From Verrucomicrobiota bacterium (GTDB lineage Bacteria; Verrucomicrobiota; Kiritimatiellia; RFP12; UBA1067), in contig JAHFSX010000013.1 of NCBI GenBank assembly GCA_023269675.1, positions 90,676 to 154,675 on the forward strand: 64,000 nt of DNA, written 5' to 3'. The notes beneath the pieces were generated by a model. That model did not search any database. It was not told where the DNA came from and saw only the letters and a program-made list of their open reading frames with translations. Below are positions 34,444-42,794 of the stretch, piece by piece. The position numbers and the translations under genes were made by a program. Each line of letters opens with the position of its first letter. Position 1 is the first letter of the stretch.

Positions 34444-35442
34444 TCACATCCCCGCGCGGATGATCAGAGCCAGGCCGGCCACGAACAGCGCGAACATCGC
34501 GAGGTTGAGCCTGTGCGCCAGCTTCGGCGCGCCTTTAAACTCCTTCCAGATCAGGATGCCCCAGAGCGCCGCCACCAGCGTCGCGCCCTGCCCCAGACCG
34601 TAGGAGATCGCCGGCCCGGCCTTGCCCGCGGCCACGAGGTTGATGGCGTTGCCCAACCCCCAGATCAGCCCGCCGAGGATGCCCACGAAGTGGATCGGCA
34701 GCCCGCCTCTGAAGTAGGCGCCGATCCTCACCGGCGCGCCCGCCACCGGCTTTTTCATGGCGATGGTGTTGAAAACGAAGGTGCTGGCGAAGATGCCGCA
34801 CGCGAAGACGAAGAAGGCCGAATACGGCGTCATCTTGCCCGCCGCCGGCGCCACGAAGTTCATGTCCATCGAGGCCGCGACGAAGCGGTAGAAGAAGGCC
34901 ATGAGCACGCCGCAGACCACCGAGAGCACGATGCCCTTCACCGGCACCTTCTTGCCGACCGTCTCCTTGAGCTTGTAGGCGTAGGCGTTCATCAGGATCG
35001 CGACGCCGATCAGCGCCACGCCGCCGAACAGCAGCGCGGGGTTCCCTTTCGGGTCGCCGACGTAGTTCACGACCACGCCGAGCACCAGGGCGAGACCGAT
35101 GCCCACCGGAAAGGCCACCGACATGCCCGCGATCGAGATCGCCGCCGAGAGCAGGATGTTCGCGGCGTTGAACACGATCCCGCCGAGGAACGCGCTGCCC
35201 AGATTACCCGCCGACGCCTGCCGCAGATCCGGCAGGAAGCTCCGCCCCTGCTCGCCGACGCTGCCGAGCGTCAGCCCGGAGACGATGGCGAACAGCAGCA
35301 CGCCGATCACGTAATCCCAGTAGAACAGCTCGTAGCGCCACGTCTTGCCCGCCAGCTTCTGGGTGTTGCCCCACGAGCCCCAGCACAGCATCGTCACCAC
35401 ACAGAAAAACACCGCCACCGCATAATTCTCGACGAAAAACAT
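34444..35442 (-). CDS. GRP-family sugar permease (glucose/ribose transporter type)
   Basis: 332 aa with about 10 predicted membrane spans. The opening CVVTMLCWGSWGNTQKLAGK and the internal AFPVGIGLALVLGVVVNY segment resemble the GRP/RhaT branch of the DMT superfamily. The start at 35442 has GGGAGG five bases upstream. The ribokinase gene lies directly upstream on the same strand, so ribose or a related pentose is the likely substrate, taken up with an ion. It would import the sugar released outside the membrane by the exported nucleoside-hydrolase-type enzymes encoded upstream. Confidence 0.82.
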   Translation of the reverse strand: MFFVENYAVAVFFCVVTMLCWGSWGNTQKLAGKTWRYELFYWDYVIGVLLFAIVSGLTLGSVGEQGRSFLPDLRQASAGNLGSAFLGGIVFNAANILLSAAISIAGMSVAFPVGIGLALVLGVVVNYVGDPKGNPALLFGGVALIGVAILMNAYAYKLKETVGKKVPVKGIVLSVVCGVLMAFFYRFVAASMDMNFVAPAAGKMTPYSAFFVFACGIFASTFVFNTIAMKKPVAGAPVRIGAYFRGGLPIHFVGILGGLIWGLGNAINLVAAGKAGPAISYGLGQGATLVAALWGILIWKEFKGAPKLAHRLNLAMFALFVAGLALIIRAGM

Positions 35443-35560
35443 TGCAACCTCCCGGAAGAAGTTCACTAGTTCGCGAGTTCATTCGTTCAATAGTGGGAAT
35501 TCTGAAACACCACTTTGGGACGCATGCTCTCCCTCACCAATGCACTCATTAACTTATGAA

Positions 35561-36466
35561 CTAATGAACGGTCACCTCATCGCGATGCGGCGCCGACGCC
35601 TGCGCGCCCATGCGCGTCACCGACACCGAGGCGGCCTTCGCGGCGAAAATCACCGACTCCGTCAGAGGCCGCCCCTCGGTGAGCGCCACGGCCAGCGCGC
35701 CGTTGAACACGTCGCCCGCCGCCGTCGTGTCCACCGCCTCGACCTTGAAAGCGGGCACCCACGCGCCCTTTCCATCCGCGTAGACGAACGCGCCCTTGGA
35801 GCCCATCGTGATCACCACCCGCTTGACCCCTTGAGCACACAAGGCCCGCGCCGCCACTTCGGCGGATGCCTCGTCCGTGACCTTGACGCCCGTCAGCAGC
35901 TCCGCCTCGCTCTCGTTGGGCGTGATCATGCTGAGGCAGCCGAGGAGCGCCGCAGGCAGCGCGCAGGCGGGCGCCGGGTTGAGCACCACCGGCACGCCCT
36001 TCGCCGCGGCCCACTGCGCCGCACACAGCACGGTCTCGACCGGCGTCTCGAGCTGCATCAGCACCAGACCCGCCTGCTCGATCTCGCCCCGCGCGGCCTC
36101 GAGGTCGGCCGGCGACAGAGTGCCGTTCGCGCCGGACGCCACGGCGATGCAGTTCTCGCCCTGGCCGTCGACCATGATGAGCGCGACGCCGGAAGGCTCG
36201 CCCGGGTCCGTGAACACGTACTCCGTGCGGATGCCCTCCCTCCCGAAAAGCGCCTTCGCCTCGCGTCCGAACAGGTCGTCGCCGACCTTCGCGACAAAAA
36301 CGACCTCCCCGCCGAGGCGCGCCGCGGCCACCGCCTGATTCGCGCCCTTGCCGCCCGGGTTCATCAGGAAACGCCCGCCCAGGATCGTCTCGCCCGGCGC
36401 GGGTATCCGCGCCGCCTTCACCACCATGTCGGTGTTCGTGCTTCCGATCACCACGATCTTCTTCAT
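35561..36466 (-). CDS. rbsK: Ribokinase
   Basis: 301 aa PfkB-family kinase. The N-terminal VIGSTNTDMVVKAARIP and NPGGKGANQAVAAARLG (sugar-binding) and C-terminal VDTTAAGDVFNGALA (anion hole and catalytic Asp) are diagnostic for RbsK. It phosphorylates D-ribose to ribose 5-phosphate. GGGAGG lies just before the ATG at 36466. It sits between the sugar permease and the exported ADP-ribosylglycohydrolase-like gene in a same-strand run, supporting a ribose salvage role. In 'DTTAAGD' the usual motif 'DTTGAGD' has Ala for Gly, a common conservative variant. Confidence 0.94.
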   Translation of the reverse strand: MKKIVVIGSTNTDMVVKAARIPAPGETILGGRFLMNPGGKGANQAVAAARLGGEVVFVAKVGDDLFGREAKALFGREGIRTEYVFTDPGEPSGVALIMVDGQGENCIAVASGANGTLSPADLEAARGEIEQAGLVLMQLETPVETVLCAAQWAAAKGVPVVLNPAPACALPAALLGCLSMITPNESEAELLTGVKVTDEASAEVAARALCAQGVKRVVITMGSKGAFVYADGKGAWVPAFKVEAVDTTAAGDVFNGALAVALTEGRPLTESVIFAAKAASVSVTRMGAQASAPHRDEVTVH

Positions 36467-36499
36467 AAAACCTCCCTCAGCGATTCAGGATTCTCCTTG

Positions 36500-36562
36500 C
36501 GTTGTACCGCCTTTAGGCGGAATCCGCTTGGCCGCGTTGCCGGCTGAAGCCGGCACAACGTA
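36500..36562. repeat. Tandem hairpins of the TTGTGCCGGCTTCAGCC family
   Basis: Two hairpins, CCGCC-TTTA-GGCGG and GCCGGCT-GA-AGCCGGC, are bounded by TTGTAC and CACAACG. A related unit occurs at 42662-42733. It lies in the 107-base gap between ribokinase and the upstream gene and is not followed by a T-run. Confidence 0.6.
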
Positions 36563-36573
36563 CCCCTCCGCCT

Positions 36574-38253
36574 TCACTTCACCTCGATCGCGCCCCAGTA
36601 GGCCGCCTCGCACGACCAGCCGTCGGGCCGGTTCACCAGTTCGACCGTTACCGTCTGGCCCGCGTACGGCGCGAGGTCGACCGCCAGCGTCTGCCAAGCG
36701 GCCTTCGCGCCGCCGACCTTTTGTTTCACGATCTCTTTGCCGTCCACCCTGGCAATGAAAAGGAAGTCGCCCTTGTCGTGGTTCGCCACGGTCACCTCGA
36801 GTTTCGGCGCGCCTGCTTTCGGAACTTCGATCACTTTGGCAAGCGTGACGCCCGTGCTCTTGTCCAACGGATGCGTCATCACCACATGCTTGCGGCCGAG
36901 ATATTCCTCGCGGTAGCCCGGCTGCATGTCCTTGCCGTTCGGCGTGGTCTTCCACCCCGGGAAAAGCGCATCCAGCGCGCCCTGCACGCGCCCCGTCGGG
37001 TCATCGCCCCCCACATCCGCAGGATGGGGCTTAAAACGGATCCGGGCGCACTCCTCGTCAGTGAACCGGGAATCCGCGATCGGTCCCGCCTGCCAGGTCG
37101 GCGTGTAGCGGCCGGGCTTGGCCGCGACGCGCGGGATCACGAGCAGCTCCTTGCCGTCCGCGCCCTTCTCGATGCGCCCGCCCTGCCGCACCAAGACCTG
37201 ACGCGCCAATTTCTCGCAGACATCCAGCAGCCCCGGCACGTTATACGCCGTGTAGGAGAACCTCGGCTCGAGCTTCAGCTCTTTCGTGTAGTGCTGAGGC
37301 AACTTGGAAAAACCGGTCAGCGTGCCGAGAACACCCGCCGCGCTCGACGGGTTGCAGTCGGAATCATATCCGCCGCGCATCGCGATCACGACGGTCTTCT
37401 CCATATCGCCCTGCCCGTACAGCAGGCCGAGCATGACCATGGCCCCGTTGATCTTCACGTCGATGCCGCCGTTGCTGTCCTTCTGATAGGCCGGATCCTT
37501 GCGGTACTTCTGCAGGCAGAGCTCCCAGCTCTTCTGCCAGTCGTCCGGATTCGCCCGGTGCCAGCGCACCATGTCGCGCACCATGCCCGCGTACTGGCTG
37601 TCGGCCGGGATGCAGGCCAGACCTGCGTCGATCACCTTGTGTAGGTCCTTCTCGAAGAAGGCCTCGGCGTACATTCCGCCCATGAACTGCCCGCCGTACA
37701 CGCCGTCGCCGTAGTTCATCAGCCGGCCGAACGTCTCGCCGAAGCCGATGACCGCGTTAGGCATGCCCGGCGCGATCAGCCCCGCGAAGTCCGCCTCGAT
37801 CTGGTAGTCGATGTCGTTGGCCCGCGAGTTGAAGCGGGGGTGCGAGCTGTCCGGCGGCGCGATGCCGCGGCGCAGGTTCTTGCGGCCCGCCTCGTTGGCG
37901 CACCACAGCTGATATTCGCTGTTCGCGAAGTCGATGCCGGCCTGCCGGATCGGGACGTCCAGCCCGTACTGCTCCAGCGAGCGCAGGAAGGTCATCTCCA
38001 CATAGAGGTCGTCCTGTCCGAACGCGTTGTTGACCATGTCCGGCGTCCACTTCGGAACAGCCTCCGCCGGGATGACCTTGTCGTTGAACTTGAACTCCGT
38101 GGGCGCGCCCCAGACCACGCCGATGATCTGGCCGATCCAGCCGCCCTTCATCTTGTCGCGGTACTCCTCGACCGACAGCCGACGCTCTTGCGCGAACGAC
38201 AGGGAAACCGCTGTTAAAACGATCGTCAGAACGATCACGTGTCTTGTGTTCAT
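36574..38253 (-). CDS. Exported ADP-ribosylglycohydrolase-fold protein
   Basis: 559 aa with a signal peptide (MNTRHVIVLTIVLTAVSLSFA). Residues 30-350 are an ADP-ribosylglycohydrolase (ARH) domain with both Mg-binding clusters: FGQDDLYVEM and MRGGYDSDCNPSSAAGVLG. The C-terminal ~130 residues form a jelly-roll domain. ARH enzymes normally release ADP-ribose from proteins or split related N-glycosidic bonds in the cytoplasm; an exported version next to nucleoside hydrolases and ribokinase suggests nutrient salvage of ribosylated compounds. AGGGAAAAG precedes the ATG, 24 bases from the upstream gene. Substrate is inferred; related secreted ARH-like proteins in PVC genomes are uncharacterised. Confidence 0.8.
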   Translation of the reverse strand: MNTRHVIVLTIVLTAVSLSFAQERRLSVEEYRDKMKGGWIGQIIGVVWGAPTEFKFNDKVIPAEAVPKWTPDMVNNAFGQDDLYVEMTFLRSLEQYGLDVPIRQAGIDFANSEYQLWCANEAGRKNLRRGIAPPDSSHPRFNSRANDIDYQIEADFAGLIAPGMPNAVIGFGETFGRLMNYGDGVYGGQFMGGMYAEAFFEKDLHKVIDAGLACIPADSQYAGMVRDMVRWHRANPDDWQKSWELCLQKYRKDPAYQKDSNGGIDVKINGAMVMLGLLYGQGDMEKTVVIAMRGGYDSDCNPSSAAGVLGTLTGFSKLPQHYTKELKLEPRFSYTAYNVPGLLDVCEKLARQVLVRQGGRIEKGADGKELLVIPRVAAKPGRYTPTWQAGPIADSRFTDEECARIRFKPHPADVGGDDPTGRVQGALDALFPGWKTTPNGKDMQPGYREEYLGRKHVVMTHPLDKSTGVTLAKVIEVPKAGAPKLEVTVANHDKGDFLFIARVDGKEIVKQKVGGAKAAWQTLAVDLAPYAGQTVTVELVNRPDGWSCEAAYWGAIEVK

Positions 38254-38277
38254 GTTCTTTTCCCTTGAGCCTACAGT

Positions 38278-39288
38278 CTATCTCTTGGGCGGCGCAACGC
38301 TGAGCTGCACGATCGCCTCGCGCACGCGCTCGGCTTGCCCGGCACTCATCACGAGATAGCGGTGAAGCCCTTTGCCGTCCCTGGACGGCCGATACCAGGT
38401 GGCTCCGTTGTCCTCCACCGTGACCGTTCCGGCAGGCGAAAGCTCGAAGTAGCCGCGCTCCGGATACACCGCATACAGCAGCGCGGTCGGGTCCCAGGTG
38501 GGCCGGTCGTGCGGCGGCGGCTGGTAAAGAATATAAGCCTCCTTGAGCGGATGATGCCGCACATACTCGAGGTCGCGCTCGATCACTTCATGCGGAAAGG
38601 CCGCCGCCACGCCGATCTCGTAACCGCTCCAGACCACCGGGGCGGGCCAGTCCTTGGCCAGGGCCTGCGCGGCGGGCACGTCTTTGACCACGTTGTATTC
38701 CAGGTGCCGGGTATCCCAGTTCACCGTCTGGAAGGCTCCGGCCATGATGGCGAGCCCCTTCACTTTCTTGGCGATGAGCTCGCGTCCGCCGAGCGGCGAG
38801 CACGCGTCAGGCGGCGACTCCAGCAGGCGCCGGAGATTGGTGAAGAAACCCACCTGGACCAGCATGACGCTGCTGTCCTTCTCCGCGGCGAGCAGCTTGC
38901 GGATCAAGCCGACGGCTTCAGGCGCGTCGTTGCCGGACATGAGGTCATGCGGATAGCGCAGCGTGCCGTCTTCGTTTTTCGCGTCGGCGAGCAGGTTGAA
39001 CTTGCCCGGCTCCGGCGTCGCTCCGCCCTTGACGACGCCGATGGGCACATCCGGCCGGCCATAGAAGGTGTTCACGGCGTCCACGAAGGCCGCCGCCTGC
39101 GGATGGTCCTTGGTGATTGTCACGGCGAGCAGCTCGACCGCCCCGCGCGAACACAGGTTGTGGATCATGCACAGGGCCATGAGATCATCGACGTCGTTGC
39201 CCATGTCGGTGTCGAAGATGAGTTTGACCGGTGCGGCCCGCACGAGCGCGGCCGCAAGCAGCAGCGGGATCAGGATGGCTTTTTTCAC
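38278..39288 (-). CDS. Exported inosine-uridine nucleoside hydrolase-type protein
   Basis: 336 aa with a Sec signal peptide (MKKAILIPLLLAAALVRA). The calcium-binding signature FDTDMGNDVDDLMAL is intact, followed by VQVGFFTNLRRLL and IMAGAF, matching the IUNH fold. These enzymes cleave N-ribosidic bonds to give free base and ribose. The start is GTG at 39288, overlapping the upstream gene's stop by 4 bases (GTGA), with AAGGAG a few bases upstream, so translation is coupled. Export places nucleoside cleavage outside the cytoplasm, feeding ribose to the permease and ribokinase downstream. Confidence 0.86.
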   Translation of the reverse strand: MKKAILIPLLLAAALVRAAPVKLIFDTDMGNDVDDLMALCMIHNLCSRGAVELLAVTITKDHPQAAAFVDAVNTFYGRPDVPIGVVKGGATPEPGKFNLLADAKNEDGTLRYPHDLMSGNDAPEAVGLIRKLLAAEKDSSVMLVQVGFFTNLRRLLESPPDACSPLGGRELIAKKVKGLAIMAGAFQTVNWDTRHLEYNVVKDVPAAQALAKDWPAPVVWSGYEIGVAAAFPHEVIERDLEYVRHHPLKEAYILYQPPPHDRPTWDPTALLYAVYPERGYFELSPAGTVTVEDNGATWYRPSRDGKGLHRYLVMSAGQAERVREAIVQLSVAPPKR

Positions 39289-40412
39289 ATGAACTCCTTA
39301 AACACTGTTTGAACCGCGCGCGTCATCGCGCCGGGATAGCGCGCCACGTCCGTGACCGCCAGCATCCACCGGCCGGTCGCCTTCTCAGCCTTTTGCCATG
39401 TTGTACGTCCGTCATCCGCGCACGTGACATCGACCGCCTGAAGCGTGAACACCGCCGCCTCGCCCGCCGCCGCCGCCGCAACGATCTCGCCGTCGCGCGT
39501 GACGGTCAGCCCCGCCGCCGCGAACTGGCTGGCCGTGGACCACATGCCGCGCTTGTCACCCAAGATCTTTTCCCACGTCGCCGCAGGCGGCGGCGTCTTC
39601 ATCGCCCGCAGCCATTTGGGGTTAGACGACTTCTCAAACATGTACGCGAAGTAATTCGCCAACCCCGCGGAAACGCCTGCGAGCGCCTCGCGGTGCGGCA
39701 GCCAGTAGAAACTGCCGGACGCCCCGCTCTGCCGCGTCTCGGTGGTGTGCCAGCAGGGAAACCAGTAAAGCGGACAGGGCAGATCGAACATCGCCGCGTA
39801 CGCCGCAGGGTCGAGCCGCACGTTGAACTCGAGCTGCGAAGGGTTCGCGGGATTGTCGTGCGCCGACCCGCTGTTCAGATAGACCCCCGCGCACTTCGTC
39901 CGGAACAGGGCGGGCTCGCGCAATGCGGCGACCACGATGTCGGCCGCCGAGCCCACGCACGCCACGGCAACGGGACGCGCCGACGCGCGCAACTGGTCGA
40001 TGATGAAACGCACCGCCGCGGTCTCCCGCGCCGGCGCGTCGGGCAGCGCGTCCCCGCGTCCCGAGAGCCGGCGGGAGGTGCCGATGGCCACGGGGGCCGA
40101 CAGGCCGGCCAGCCAGTTCATCTGCGCCGCGGCCCCCACGGCCGGGTCGCCCGGCCGGAAGTCGGGAGGGTAGTCGATCACCACCCCGCGCAGGTCGAAC
40201 GCGCCCCGCTGCGCCAGCGCGTAGGTGCAGGCCAGATCGAAGTGATCGTCCGGGTCGCCGTGCGGATGGAAAAGGTCCGTCACATGGATCAGCGGCGCCT
40301 TGCCGTCCGGCGCGCCCTTCTGCGCGGCCGCGGCCAACGATGGAGCGGCCGCGGCGGCGAGGCCGGAAACCGCGCCCGCCTTCAAAAACGCCCTTCGAGA
40401 CGACAGAGACAT
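39285..40412 (-). CDS. Tat-exported divergent nucleoside-hydrolase-like protein
   Basis: 375 aa. The N-terminus SSRRAFLKAGAVSG is a twin-arginine signal. The usual DxDxGxDD calcium loop is altered to TDLFHPHGDPDDHFDLA, keeping the later Asp pair but with an insertion before it. VACVGSAADIVVAALR and a histidine-containing C-terminal half keep the overall nucleoside-hydrolase fold. It may have changed substrate or metal geometry. It is the first gene of the cluster, coupled by a 4-base overlap to the Sec-exported nucleoside hydrolase, and divergent from the GntR/LacI regulator across 187 bases. Use of Tat suggests folding or metal loading before export. Confidence 0.72.
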   Translation of the reverse strand: MSLSSRRAFLKAGAVSGLAAAAAPSLAAAAQKGAPDGKAPLIHVTDLFHPHGDPDDHFDLACTYALAQRGAFDLRGVVIDYPPDFRPGDPAVGAAAQMNWLAGLSAPVAIGTSRRLSGRGDALPDAPARETAAVRFIIDQLRASARPVAVACVGSAADIVVAALREPALFRTKCAGVYLNSGSAHDNPANPSQLEFNVRLDPAAYAAMFDLPCPLYWFPCWHTTETRQSGASGSFYWLPHREALAGVSAGLANYFAYMFEKSSNPKWLRAMKTPPPAATWEKILGDKRGMWSTASQFAAAGLTVTRDGEIVAAAAAGEAAVFTLQAVDVTCADDGRTTWQKAEKATGRWMLAVTDVARYPGAMTRAVQTVFKEFM

Positions 40413-40515
40413 GTACCCTCCCCTTGTGATGAGCCGCCAACGCCCTTCCCTGTGCGGCGCCCACTCATACTGTGATCCCTTTTTAAACCAAACTGACTAT
40501 ACCTTTCAAGCGCAA

Positions 40516-40546
40516 TTGACGCGATTTCAAAAAACCTGTATATACA
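40516..40546 (+). promoter_or_regulatory. Promoter with overlapping palindromic operator for the regulator gene
   Basis: TTGACG (40516-40521), 17-base spacer, TATATA (40539-40544). A perfect palindrome TGTATATACA (40537-40546) overlaps the -10 box, a natural site for autoregulation by the GntR-type regulator just downstream. The surrounding stretch is AT-rich against GC-rich flanks. Confidence 0.6.
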
Positions 40547-40599
40547 TTTACGGTTCTCCGTGCCCAGTCATAGCCCTCCATCTGCAGCCTAATCTCCCC

Positions 40600-41709
40600 A
40601 TGAACACCGAACCGCGCAAACCCCTGCACCGCCGGATTTTCGACCACATCTACGAGAACATCGTGGCCGGCGCCTACAGCGCCGACGGGCGGCTGCCGAC
40701 CGACGGCCAACTCATGCGCCGTTTCGGCACCACCCGCGCCACCGTGGCCAAGGCCATGAAGGAAATGGAGCGCACCGGCCTGATCCAGCGCCGCCCCGGG
40801 GCGGGCTCGTTCCTGCGGCCCGCCGACCGCTCACAGGGCGCGTTCGTCTCAACCCTCATCGCGGGCCTCGGAGACACCGAGTTCTTCGAGCCCATCTGCG
40901 CGCAGATCGCCCAGTCCTGCCACGCCTGCAACCTCAGCCTGATCTGGGGCGCCACCAGCCCCGCCACGCCCGTGAACGAGGACACCAAGATCGAGACCCT
41001 CTGCGCGCGATTCCTTGCGCAGCGCGTGACCGGCGTCTTCTTCGTGCCGGATGAACTCGCCGAGAACAGCCCCGACAACCGCAACCTGAAGATCGCCCAG
41101 GCCCTGACCGCCGCCGGCATCGCCGTGGTGCTGCTCGACCGCGACGTGCTGCCCTTTCCCGAGCAGGGGCCCTACGACCTCGTGGGGATCGACAACGTCA
41201 ACGCGGGCTTCAAGCAGACACGCCACCTGCTCGACTGCGGCTGCACGCGCATCCTGTATGTGACCCGGCCCGGATGGCTCTGGACCAAGACCGCGCGCAT
41301 CACAGGCTACCGCCTCGCGCTGGAGCAGGCGGGACACGCCTATGACCCCGCCCACGTCTGCGCGGGCGACGCGACCGACCCCGCCTTCTGCAAGGCCTTG
41401 CTGAAGCTCAAGCCCGACGGCATCGTCTGCTTTCACGATCCCGTGGCGGCCCACCTGATCCAGAACTTCCAGAAGCTCCGTGTGGCGATCCCTCAGAAAC
41501 TCAAGGTCGTGGGCCTCGACGACGTGCGCTACTCGCAGTTCCTGCCGGTCCCGATCACCACCCTGCAGCAGCCCTGCCGCAGCATCGGCACGCAGGCGGC
41601 GGACCTCATGGTGCGGCGCCTCAACCACGACACCCACCCGCCGCGCCGCATCCTCTTCGACACCCGTCTGATTGTGCGCACGTCATCGCAACTGGAAGCG
41701 GGCGTCTAA
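40600..41709 (+). CDS. GntR-type DNA-binding regulator with LacI-like sugar-sensing domain
   Basis: 369 aa. Residues 1-75 are a GntR winged helix (IFDHIYENIVAGAYSADGRL, PTDGQLMRRFGTTRATVAKAMKEM). Residues from about 85 form a periplasmic-binding-protein-like effector domain (DLVGIDNVNAGFKQTRHLLDCG, KLKVVGLDDVRYSQFLPVP, ITTLQQP) as in LacI/AraR-type repressors. The start at 40600 begins the winged helix. It is divergent from the nucleoside-hydrolase/ribokinase cluster and so probably controls it in response to ribose or a nucleoside; a palindrome overlapping its own promoter suggests autoregulation. No Shine-Dalgarno is evident. Effector is inferred. Confidence 0.87.
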   Translation: MNTEPRKPLHRRIFDHIYENIVAGAYSADGRLPTDGQLMRRFGTTRATVAKAMKEMERTGLIQRRPGAGSFLRPADRSQGAFVSTLIAGLGDTEFFEPICAQIAQSCHACNLSLIWGATSPATPVNEDTKIETLCARFLAQRVTGVFFVPDELAENSPDNRNLKIAQALTAAGIAVVLLDRDVLPFPEQGPYDLVGIDNVNAGFKQTRHLLDCGCTRILYVTRPGWLWTKTARITGYRLALEQAGHAYDPAHVCAGDATDPAFCKALLKLKPDGIVCFHDPVAAHLIQNFQKLRVAIPQKLKVVGLDDVRYSQFLPVPITTLQQPCRSIGTQAADLMVRRLNHDTHPPRRILFDTRLIVRTSSQLEAGV

Positions 41710-41718
41710 AACAGGAGC

Positions 41719-41782
41719 TCCCACGGAGGGGCGTACCACATCCCGATGTGCCATGCGCATCCCTGCGCACGGGAAGCTACGG
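41719..41782. repeat. Diverged copy of the GGGCGTACCAC-type element
   Basis: GGGGCGTACCACA and TGTGCCATGCGCAT, with CCCTGCGCACGGG, resemble the duplicated unit at 34324-34434. It overlaps the 3' end of the alpha/beta hydrolase gene by a few bases. Confidence 0.4.
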
Positions 41783-42607
41783 TGCAGGCGTCAGCATCGC
41801 GCGCCACTGCTCGTCCGTGACCTGCCCGAACCATTCGTTGTGGCCGACATACGGCACGCGCACCAGCCGTTTCCGGTCCGCGCGGGGCAGAGCGTCAAAC
41901 AAGGCCAGCGTGCTCGACGCCGGCATGATCTGGTCGTCCTCGGCCATGAGGATGCTCACCGGGCCGCCATAACTCCGGAGATAGGCCACGCTGTCGTAGC
42001 GGTCGCGCAGAAAGAGCCGCACCGGCAGCCACGGGTAATGCTTCGCGGCCACCGACGCCAGCGTGTCCCACGGCGTGGCAAGGATCACGGCGTCCGCCTT
42101 CACTTCCGGATCGGCGGCCACCGACGCGGCCACACCGCTGCCCAGCGACTCGCCGAGGATCACCAGGCGCCCCGGATAACGCGCACGCACCAGCCGCGCG
42201 GTCGCGCGCCCGTCTTCACGGAACGACGCCTCGCCCAGCTTTCCGCCCCGCGCGGCGTAACCCGGATACTCGGCGAGGATCACGCGCCAACCCAGCTTCT
42301 GCAGCGTGTCACAGTAATACTCCCGGTCATGCGCCCCGCCCGCGTTGCCGTGGAACACAAGCACCGTCCCGTTGGTCAAGGACGCCTCGGGCACCGTCAC
42401 TTTAACCACGCCGCGATACTCCGCCCCCGCAGCATCCGGCCAACGCGCGACCTTGTAAAAAGCGAACGCCTCGCGCGCCGCCGCGTCTGTCAAATACTCG
42501 GGGAAATACAGGAGCTTGTGCTGCCGCAGGGCCACCGCCAAACAGAACACGGCATATGTCCCGGCCACCAGCAGCGGCCAGCTCTGCCACGGTTTCAAAT
42601 TCATCAT
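41777..42607 (-). CDS. Membrane-anchored alpha/beta hydrolase (Bem46-like)
   Basis: 276 aa with an N-terminal membrane anchor (LLVAGTYAVFCLAVAL). The oxyanion segment VLVFHGNAGG, the nucleophile elbow ILGESLGSGVA, an Asp in MAEDDQIMP and a His in YVGHNEWF complete a catalytic triad typical of the Bem46/YfhR-like serine hydrolases. Substrate unknown. ATG at 42607 (a second Met follows). GATAAC ends 8 bases before it and TTGACG lies 15 bases further upstream, so the mRNA may be leaderless. It is divergent from the AGCS symporter gene across a repeat-containing gap. Confidence 0.8.
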   Translation of the reverse strand: MMNLKPWQSWPLLVAGTYAVFCLAVALRQHKLLYFPEYLTDAAAREAFAFYKVARWPDAAGAEYRGVVKVTVPEASLTNGTVLVFHGNAGGAHDREYYCDTLQKLGWRVILAEYPGYAARGGKLGEASFREDGRATARLVRARYPGRLVILGESLGSGVAASVAADPEVKADAVILATPWDTLASVAAKHYPWLPVRLFLRDRYDSVAYLRSYGGPVSILMAEDDQIMPASSTLALFDALPRADRKRLVRVPYVGHNEWFGQVTDEQWRAMLTPAP

Positions 42608-42661
42608 GCCGTAAGGTTATCAGCACCGGCACGACCCGTCAAACCATCCCGCCGCTTGCCC

Positions 42662-42733
42662 CGCGGCGCAGGTTGTGCCGCCTTCAGGCCGCAACGCAAC
42701 CAGGCTGAACCGCCGCCTGAAGGCGGGACGCCA
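42662..42733. repeat. Tandem hairpins of the TTGTGCCGCCTTCAGG family
   Basis: GTTGTGCCGCCTTCAGGC and CCGCCTGAAGGCGGG units form stem-loops. The unit resembles 36500-36562 in order and spacing. It lies between divergent genes. Confidence 0.55.
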
Positions 42734-42754
42734 CCCATTTCTCCCGTTTTCTGT

Positions 42755-42783
42755 TTGTCGCACACCGCCACACCCGCTACACT
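42755..42783 (+). promoter_or_regulatory. Promoter for the AGCS symporter gene
   Basis: TTGTCG (42755-42760), 17-base spacer, TACACT (42778-42783), ending 11 bases before the ATG at 42795. No Shine-Dalgarno is visible, so the leader would be only a few bases. Confidence 0.5.
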
Positions 42784-42794
42784 TGCGGACTTCT

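Noticed and set aside
36574..38253. DraG-type regulator of nitrogenase
   Set aside because: The protein has a signal peptide and a C-terminal jelly-roll domain and no nif genes are near, so a cytoplasmic nitrogenase regulator is unlikely.
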